Of a stretch of 11,630 nucleotides of DNA, positions 1-4,530 are shown piece by piece. The notes beneath the pieces are model-generated. The model saw only the letters and a program-made list of their open reading frames with translations. It had not been told where the DNA came from and made no database searches. This DNA is from Lysobacteraceae bacterium UBA6001. Lineage in GTDB: Bacteria > Pseudomonadota > Gammaproteobacteria > Xanthomonadales > Xanthomonadaceae. Location of the stretch: NCBI GenBank assembly GCA_002429615.1, contig DJAN01000151.1, positions 1-11,630 of the forward strand, read 5' to 3'. Numbering within the stretch: the first letter of the stretch is position 1; each line of letters starts with the position of its first letter. The position numbers were made by a program, and so were the translations under genes.

Positions 1-988
1 GCGGCGCGGCCCAGTCGGCACGGCGCTGGCGCGCGTCCAGCACCATCGCCTGCAGCGCCGCCACGTCGCGCAGGCCCAGGTTCACGCCCTGCCCGGCCAG
101 CGGATGCACCACGTGCGCGGCATCGCCCAGCGCCAGCACCCGGCCGGCGACGTACTGGCCCACCAGTTGCCGGCGCAGCGGGAAGGCCGCGCGCGGCGAC
201 GCCAGGCGCACCGCGCCGAGCCGGCCGGCGAACGCATTGGTCAGTTCGCGCTCGAACGCGGCGTCATCGGCCTCCAGCAGGCGCGCGGCCTCGGCATCGG
301 GCAGCGTCCACACGATGGAACTGCGTCCCTCGGTGAACGGCAAGAACGCCAGCGGGCCGGTGACCAGGAAACGCTGCCACGCGGTGTCTTGGTGCGGCAG
401 CGCGGTGTGCACGAAGGCGACCAGCCCGCGCTGCCCATAGTCCTGCCGCGTGACCGACATGCCGGCCAGCTCGCGCAGCGTCGATTCGGCGCCGTCGGCG
501 GCAATCGCCAGCGCGGCATCCACGCGGGTGCCGTCGTCCAGGCGCAGGCGCACGCCGCGCTCGTCCTGCTCCAGCGCGGTCAGCCGCGCCGGGCAATGCA
601 ACTGCACGCCCGCGCCCGGCAGCGCCGCCCACAGGCGATCGACCAGCAGGTCGTTCTCGACGATCCAGCCCAGCTGCTCGCGGCCGAAGGCATCGGCATC
701 GAACGCCAGCTCGCCACCGCCGGCCGCATCCCACACCCGCATGCGCCGGTAGGCCTGCGCACGCGCGGCGCGGATCTGCGGCCACACACCGAGGCGATCC
801 AGCAACCCCGCGTTGTCGGCGGCGAAGGCGTAGACACGCAGGTCCGGGCGCGCGGCCTGCCAATGCGGCGGCGAGCGGCCCTCGATCAACGCGACCGACA
901 GCCCGGCTTCGGCCAGCGCCAGCGCGCAGGCCGCGCCCACCACGCCGCCGCCGGTCACCGCGACATCCACCCCGGCGCGGCGGCTCAC
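1..988 (-). CDS. ubiI: UbiI-like FAD-dependent ubiquinone biosynthesis hydroxylase (partial, 3' end off the window)
   Basis: This is a flavoprotein monooxygenase of the UbiH/UbiF/UbiI/Coq6 family, which hydroxylates the aromatic ring of the polyprenylated ubiquinone precursor. I read 329 open codons from the start to the window edge; the family is about 390-400 residues, so the C-terminus is missing. The N-terminal FAD-binding GGGVVG lies at residues 13-18, the middle motif is AADG at 163-166 (usually GADG), and the second FAD motif GDAAHVVHPLAGQG is at 288-301. Stretches such as the IVEN segment and SIVWTL resemble E. coli UbiI most, but UbiF is also close, so the ring position is an inference. 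The start is GTG 988: its GTGA overlaps the ubiH stop, and a GGAG lies 6 nt upstream. The overlap indicates co-transcription and translational coupling with ubiH. Confidence 0.85.
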   Translation of the reverse strand, partial: MSRRAGVDVAVTGGGVVGAACALALAEAGLSVALIEGRSPPHWQAARPDLRVYAFAADNAGLLDRLGVWPQIRAARAQAYRRMRVWDAAGGGELAFDADAFGREQLGWIVENDLLVDRLWAALPGAGVQLHCPARLTALEQDERGVRLRLDDGTRVDAALAIAADGAESTLRELAGMSVTRQDYGQRGLVAFVHTALPHQDTAWQRFLVTGPLAFLPFTEGRSSIVWTLPDAEAARLLEADDAAFERELTNAFAGRLGAVRLASPRAAFPLRRQLVGQYVAGRVLALGDAAHVVHPLAGQGVNLGLRDVAALQAMVLDARQRRADWAAP

Positions 989-2193
989 GATGCGCTCCGG
1001 CACAGCTGCGGCACATCGCCGCGGAAACCCATCGCCCCGCCCACCAGCATCGACTGCAGCGGCGTGTGCCGCGCGGCCGCCAGCAGGCCGAGGCTGCGCA
1101 ATGGCCGCAGCAAGGGCGAGGACTGCGCGGTAAGCCGGGCCAGCCCACCGGAGAAACCGATGGTCTGTTCGCGATCGGGCCGCCGCCGCGCCACGTAGGC
1201 GGACAGCAGGTCGGCCGCGCCCGGGTCCGCGCGACCGACTTCGATCAGCTCAGCCAGGGTCAGCGCATCGCGCAACCCGAGGTTGAAACCCTGCGCCCCG
1301 AGCGGATGCACGGTCTGCGCGGCATTGCCGAGCAGCACCACGCGCTCGGCCACCAGCTGCTGCGCCAGCACCTGCACGATCGGATAGGCACTGCGCTCGC
1401 CGCTGGACAGCAAGCGGCCGGCGCGCCAGCCGGCGGCGTCCTGCAGGCGGGCCAGCCAGGCGGCCTCGTCGAGCGCGGCCACCGCCTCGGCCTCATGCCG
1501 GGCGACGCCATGCACCACGCCGTAGTGGCGGTCGCCGCGCGGCAGCAGCGCGGTCGGGCCGCTGTCGCGCAGCCGTTCGTAGGCGGTGCCGTCCGGCGCG
1601 CGCTGGGTGCGCACCCGCGCGACGAACAAGGTCTGCAGGAAATCGTGCTCGTCGGTCCCGATATGCAGCAGCTCGCGTACGGCGCTGCGGGTGCCATCGG
1701 CGCCCACCAGCAGCCGCGCGCGCAGTTCGATCTCTCCATCCGCGGTGGCGATACGCGCCGGGCGCAGGCCATCGCGCACCGCGCCGGTGCCGATGAAGCG
1801 CGCCGGGCGATAGCGGGTCAGGTGGGTCGCCTGGGCCAGGCGCTGCTCCAGCGCCTCGCCGAAGTCACGCGCCACCACCACCTGGCCGAAACTGTCGCGC
1901 CCGTAGTCGGACGCTTCCAGCAGCACGCGGCCGAAGTCACCCTGGCGGCTGACATGGATGCGGCGGATCGGACCCCCGGGCTGGCGCAGCTGCGCCATCA
2001 CGCCCAACGCGGTCAGTGCGTTGACGGTGGCGGCGGCAAAGCTGAGATTGCGCTGGTCGAACACCGCCGGCAGCGTGCCCGGCGCGGTGGCTTCGACCAG
2101 GCCCACGTCCAGGCCGAGGCGGTCCAGGGCGATCGCCAGGCTGGCGCCAACCAGGCCGCCGCCGACGATCACGACGTCATGTGTCTGGGTCAT
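985..2193 (-). CDS. ubiH: 2-octaprenyl-6-methoxyphenol hydroxylase UbiH
   Basis: UbiH is an FAD-dependent monooxygenase that hydroxylates the ring of an octaprenylated intermediate in aerobic ubiquinone synthesis, acting with the membrane-associated Ubi complex. The 402-residue protein has full family length. FAD motif GGGLVG lies at residues 11-16, GADG at 164-167, and GNAAQTVHPLGAQGFNLG at 289-306. The GNAAQ..HP variant with asparagine in place of the aspartate of GDAA is typical of UbiH and separates it from the ubiI-like neighbour, which has GDAAH. The ATG at 2193 directly precedes the Rossmann strand. A TATCAT hexamer lies 6 nt upstream of the ATG and no Shine-Dalgarno sequence is visible, so the mRNA may be leaderless. 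The gene overlaps the next one by 4 nt. E. coli also has ubiH followed by ubiI, but there pepP lies upstream. Confidence 0.92.
   Translation of the reverse strand: MTQTHDVVIVGGGLVGASLAIALDRLGLDVGLVEATAPGTLPAVFDQRNLSFAAATVNALTALGVMAQLRQPGGPIRRIHVSRQGDFGRVLLEASDYGRDSFGQVVVARDFGEALEQRLAQATHLTRYRPARFIGTGAVRDGLRPARIATADGEIELRARLLVGADGTRSAVRELLHIGTDEHDFLQTLFVARVRTQRAPDGTAYERLRDSGPTALLPRGDRHYGVVHGVARHEAEAVAALDEAAWLARLQDAAGWRAGRLLSSGERSAYPIVQVLAQQLVAERVVLLGNAAQTVHPLGAQGFNLGLRDALTLAELIEVGRADPGAADLLSAYVARRRPDREQTIGFSGGLARLTAQSSPLLRPLRSLGLLAAARHTPLQSMLVGGAMGFRGDVPQLCRSAS
995..998 (-). promoter_or_regulatory. Ribosome binding site for the ubiI-like gene
   Basis: On the minus strand GGAG lies inside the 3' end of ubiH and is followed by 6 nt and then GTG 988. 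It supports the GTG as start of the downstream hydroxylase rather than the later in-frame GTG at 970. Confidence 0.6.
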
Positions 2194-2203
2194 GCACGCA
2201 TGA
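2190..2203. repeat. Short dyad over the ubiH start and -10 region
   Basis: TCATGC-AC-GCATGA is a perfect inverted repeat with 6-bp arms and a 2-nt centre. It covers the ubiH start codon and part of its putative -10 box. The spacer is too short for an RNA hairpin, so if functional it would be a protein binding site; chance occurrence is possible. Confidence 0.3.
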
Positions 2204-2205
2204 TA
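2200..2205 (-). promoter_or_regulatory. Putative -10 box of ubiH
   Basis: On the minus strand TATCAT matches the TATAAT consensus at five of six positions and is separated from the ubiH ATG by 6 nt, which would put the transcription start at or next to the A of the ATG. I see no good -35 hexamer. Inferred from sequence only. Confidence 0.45.
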
Positions 2206-2210
2206 GTGCC

Positions 2211-2238
2211 CGGCATGGGGCGTCGGCGACCCATGCCG
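2211..2238. repeat. 9-bp inverted repeat between divergent ubiH and btuM
   Basis: CGGCATGGG (2211-2219) and CCCATGCCG (2230-2238) form a perfect 9-bp inverted repeat around a 10-nt centre. It lies between two divergently transcribed genes, where a terminator is not expected, and has no T-run on either side. The right arm covers the place where the -35 region of the btuM promoter would fall, 17 bp upstream of TAGAAT. An operator is the most natural reading, but no regulator is identified. Confidence 0.45.
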
Positions 2239-2256
2239 ATGCGGGCGGGGAAGCCT

Positions 2257-2262
2257 TAGAAT
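2257..2262 (+). promoter_or_regulatory. Putative -10 box of the btuM-pduO pair
   Basis: TAGAAT matches the -10 consensus at five of six positions and precedes the btuM ATG by 32 nt, giving an untranslated leader of roughly 26 nt. This leader and the whole 101-bp intergenic region are too short for a cobalamin riboswitch of usual size. No convincing -35 box is visible. Confidence 0.4.
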
Positions 2263-2294
2263 CGCCCGGGCAACCTCTTCCTGCCGGAAACGCC

Positions 2295-2876
2295 ATGAAC
2301 GACCGCACCCAGCGCGCCTTCATCCTGCTGCTGCTCGCGCTGCTGATGACCGCCACCCGCATCAACCACTTCGCGCCGGTGCCGGATGCGTCGTGGGCGG
2401 TGTTCTTCCTCGGCGGGCTCTACCTGCGCGCGTGGACGCGCTGGGCCTTCCCGCTGCTGATGGCGCTGGCGGTGGTGATCGACTGGCTGGTGATCTCCGC
2501 GCAGGGCCTGCAGTTCTGGCAGCACTATTGCGTGTCGCCGGGCTACGTCGCGCTGGTGCCGGCCTACCTGAGCCTGTGGACCGGTGGCGCCTGGCTGCAG
2601 GGCCTGCCAAAGCAGGCCACCTGGATCATGCTCGCGCGCGGCGCGCTGGTGCTGGTGGTGTCGGTGGCGCTATGCCACCTGATCGCCCAGGGCGCGTTCT
2701 ACTGGTCCAGCCGCGCCGTGGTCGATCCGAGCGTCGCCGGCTGGGCGAAGAACTACGCCGACTGGTTCGCGCCGTACCTGCGCACCGCCGTGCTGTATGT
2801 CGCCGCCGCGCTGCTGGTGCATGCCGGAGTCGCCGCCATCGCGCGGCGCTGGGTGCCCCGCGCCGCGGCGCACTGA
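2295..2876 (+). CDS. btuM: BtuM-like cobalamin transporter, integral membrane protein
   Basis: A 193-residue hydrophobic protein with about six membrane segments (roughly residues 8-21, 33-46, 49-68, 84-100, 110-135 and 160-182). I assign it to BtuM, a family of solitary inner-membrane vitamin B12 transporters related to ECF S-components. The basis is size, topology, an N-terminal DASWAVFFLGG segment (31-41), and cysteine C79 within HYCVSPGY. In the characterised Thiobacillus denitrificans BtuM, a cysteine at about position 80 is the axial ligand to the corrin cobalt and supports decyanation. The adjacent adenosyltransferase, 12 nt downstream, strongly fits a cobalamin role. The ATG at 2295 begins just before the first hydrophobic segment; an in-frame ATG at 2181 would lie inside ubiH and is unlikely. 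The alternative is an unrelated DUF membrane protein. The assignment rests on memory of the family, not on an alignment. Confidence 0.68.
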   Translation: MNDRTQRAFILLLLALLMTATRINHFAPVPDASWAVFFLGGLYLRAWTRWAFPLLMALAVVIDWLVISAQGLQFWQHYCVSPGYVALVPAYLSLWTGGAWLQGLPKQATWIMLARGALVLVVSVALCHLIAQGAFYWSSRAVVDPSVAGWAKNYADWFAPYLRTAVLYVAAALLVHAGVAAIARRWVPRAAAH

Positions 2877-2888
2877 GGCAGGCCGCCC

Positions 2889-3449
2889 ATGGGCCACCGC
2901 CTGTCGAAGATCTACACGCGCACCGGCGACGATGGCAGCACCGGCCTGGGTGACGGCAGCCGCACCGGCAAGGACGCGCCGCGCGTGGAAGCCTATGGCA
3001 CGGTCGACGAGGCCAACTCGGCCATCGGCGTGCTGCTGGCCGCGCCCGGCCTGCCGGCGGACGTGGCGGCGCTGCTGACCGCGATCCAGCACCAGCTGTT
3101 CGACCTCGGCGGAGAGCTGTGCATCCCCGGCCATGCGGCGATCACCGCCGAGGACGTCGCCTGGCTGGAAGAACGTCTCGACGTCTATAACGACGCCCTG
3201 CCGCCGCTGAAGGATTTCATCCTGCCGGCGGGGGGCGAAGCGGCCGCGCGCTGCCACCTGGCACGCACCATCGTGCGCCGCGCCGAGCGCGCCACGGTCG
3301 CGCTGTCGCGGCAGGAGGCCGTGCGGGCCGAAGCCATCGGCTATCTCAACCGCCTCTCGGACCTGTTGTTCGTGCTGGCCCGGGTGCTCGCCCGCGCCGC
3401 CGGCGAAGGCGAGGTGCTGTGGCAGCACCAGCACCGCCGCCAGGCCTGA
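2889..3449 (+). CDS. PduO-type cob(I)alamin adenosyltransferase
   Basis: This cytoplasmic enzyme transfers the 5'-deoxyadenosyl group of ATP to cob(I)alamin, making coenzyme B12. The 186-residue length is normal. The N-terminal ATP-binding TRTGDDGSTGL lies at residues 10-20, YGTVDEANS at 36-44, DFILP at 109-113, the arginine-rich RTIVRRAER at 126-134, and YLNRLSD at 152-158. F110 in DFILP corresponds to the phenylalanine that displaces the lower ligand in Lactobacillus reuteri PduO (F112 there). The ATG at 2889 has an AGG 6 nt upstream. The gene starts 12 nt after btuM, so the two are almost certainly co-transcribed and would couple B12 import to activation. It belongs to the PduO family and not to CobA/BtuR, which is a P-loop protein. 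Symbol left empty because usage varies (cobO, pduO, yvqK). Confidence 0.93.
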   Translation: MGHRLSKIYTRTGDDGSTGLGDGSRTGKDAPRVEAYGTVDEANSAIGVLLAAPGLPADVAALLTAIQHQLFDLGGELCIPGHAAITAEDVAWLEERLDVYNDALPPLKDFILPAGGEAAARCHLARTIVRRAERATVALSRQEAVRAEAIGYLNRLSDLLFVLARVLARAAGEGEVLWQHQHRRQA

Positions 3450-3478
3450 TGCCGCCCCGCCCGCACGACCGGACAGGC

Positions 3479-3484
3479 TAGAGT
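3479..3484 (+). promoter_or_regulatory. Putative -10 box of the HDAC-like gene
   Basis: TAGAGT lies 7 nt upstream of ATG 3492 in the 42-bp gap after the adenosyltransferase. It resembles the TAGAAT boxes before btuM and rsmA and would give a leaderless mRNA. No -35 box is apparent. Confidence 0.4.
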
Positions 3485-3491
3485 GGGCCAC

Positions 3492-4400
3492 ATGCTGGTC
3501 TTCACCCATCCCGCCTGCCTGGGCCATGACCCGGGGCCCGACCATCCCGAATCACCCGCGCGCCTGGAGGCGGTGGTCTCGGCGCTGCGCGCGCAGTTTC
3601 CCGAACTGGAGTGGCGCGAAGCGCCGCCAGCCAAGCTCGGCGACCTGTGCCGGGTACACGACCGCGAGCTGATCGACGCAGTGCTCGAACACCCGATCGA
3701 AGGCCACCGCATGCTGGATGTCGACACGGTGATGTCGCCCGGCTCGCCGGCGGCGGCGCTGCGCGCGGCGGGCGCCGGCATCGCGGCGGTCGATGCGGTG
3801 ATGGCCGGCCAGGCCGAGACCGCGTTCTGCGCGGTACGCCCGCCCGGCCACCACGCCACCGCGCAGACCGCGATGGGTTTCTGCCTCTTCAACAACATCG
3901 CCGTGGCGGCCGCGCACGCGCGCGACAAGCACGGGCTGGAGCGGGTGGCGATCGTCGACTTCGACGTCCACCACGGCAACGGCACCCAGGCGATCTTCGA
4001 GCGCGAGCCGGCGGTGCAGTACCTCAGCACCCACGAATCGGGCATCTACCCGCACTCGGGCAGCGTCTACGAACGCGGCGTGGGCAACATCCACAACGCC
4101 CTGCTGCCACCGGGCAGTGGCGGCTTCCGCTTCCGCAACACCTGGGCCGACCAGATGCTGCCGATGCTCGATGCGTTCCGCCCGCAGCTGGTACTGATCT
4201 CGGCCGGGTTCGACGCCCATATGCGCGATCCGCAGGCCGACCTGATGCTGGAAGCCGAGGACTTCGGCTGGCTGACCGCCGAGCTGCGCAAGCTCGCGCG
4301 GCGGCATGCGCAGGGGCGCGTGGTGTCGATGCTGGAGGGCGGTTACGACCTGCAGGCACTGCGCGAAAGCAGCGTTGCCCACGTCGACGCGCTGCGTTGA
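3492..4400 (+). CDS. Histone deacetylase family protein (class II type zinc amidohydrolase)
   Basis: A 302-residue zinc-dependent deacetylase of the arginase/deacetylase fold. Bacterial members remove acetyl groups from polyamines, lysines or other acylated amines; the substrate here is unknown. The N-terminal HDPGPDHPE is at residues 12-20, RPPGHHA at 116-122 with catalytic histidines H120 and H121, and VDFDVHHGNGT at 155-165 with zinc ligands D158 and H160. SAGFDAH at 237-243 supplies the third ligand D241, and EGGYD at 282-286 the catalytic tyrosine Y285. All active-site residues are present, so it should be active. I chose ATG 3492 because family members begin with MLVxxHPAC-like sequence and because the alternative GTG 3483 lies inside the putative -10 box. 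The gene follows pduO in the same direction, but its own putative promoter makes a cobalamin role doubtful. Confidence 0.9.
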   Translation: MLVFTHPACLGHDPGPDHPESPARLEAVVSALRAQFPELEWREAPPAKLGDLCRVHDRELIDAVLEHPIEGHRMLDVDTVMSPGSPAAALRAAGAGIAAVDAVMAGQAETAFCAVRPPGHHATAQTAMGFCLFNNIAVAAAHARDKHGLERVAIVDFDVHHGNGTQAIFEREPAVQYLSTHESGIYPHSGSVYERGVGNIHNALLPPGSGGFRFRNTWADQMLPMLDAFRPQLVLISAGFDAHMRDPQADLMLEAEDFGWLTAELRKLARRHAQGRVVSMLEGGYDLQALRESSVAHVDALR

Positions 4401-4401
4401 G

Positions 4402-4421
4402 CGGCCCCGCCGACAGGGCCG
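4402..4421 (+). repeat. Weak hairpin after the HDAC-like gene
   Basis: CGGCCC (4402-4407) and GGGCCG (4416-4421) can pair as a 6-bp GC stem with an 8-nt loop immediately after the stop codon. There is no following T-run, so it is at best a weak or Rho-assisted transcription end. Confidence 0.25.
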
Positions 4422-4471
4422 GCCAACCTGCCCGCCGATGAATCCGGCCGACGCCCCGGTCCCGGCCTTCA

Positions 4472-4497
4472 TTGCCCCCATGCAGCCTATGGGGCAA
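4472..4497. repeat. Inverted repeat upstream of lptD
   Basis: TTGCCCC (4472-4478) and GGGGCAA (4491-4497) form a perfect 7-bp inverted repeat with a 12-nt centre; allowing one bulged C, the stem extends to 9 bp with AT pairs. It lies 34 nt upstream of the preferred lptD start and carries no T-run. It could be an operator or a leader hairpin; either is inference. Confidence 0.35.
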
Positions 4498-4530
4498 GCT
4501 AGCCACCGTTTTCCACGTCGATTCCCCCGC

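Noticed and set aside
104..2259. Long plus-strand open frames (104-1198 and 1066-2259) opposite ubiH and the ubiI-like gene
   Set aside because: The minus-strand proteins carry full FAD-monooxygenase motifs; the plus-strand translations are low-complexity Arg/Gln/His/Ala sequences.
2194..2294. Possible cobalamin riboswitch ahead of the B12 gene pair
   Set aside because: The region is only 101 bp, far shorter than a usual cobalamin aptamer with expression platform, and I could not find a B12-box-like segment.
2670..3545. A 291-codon minus-strand open frame opposite btuM and the adenosyltransferase
   Set aside because: It overlaps two recognisable genes and has no motif of its own.
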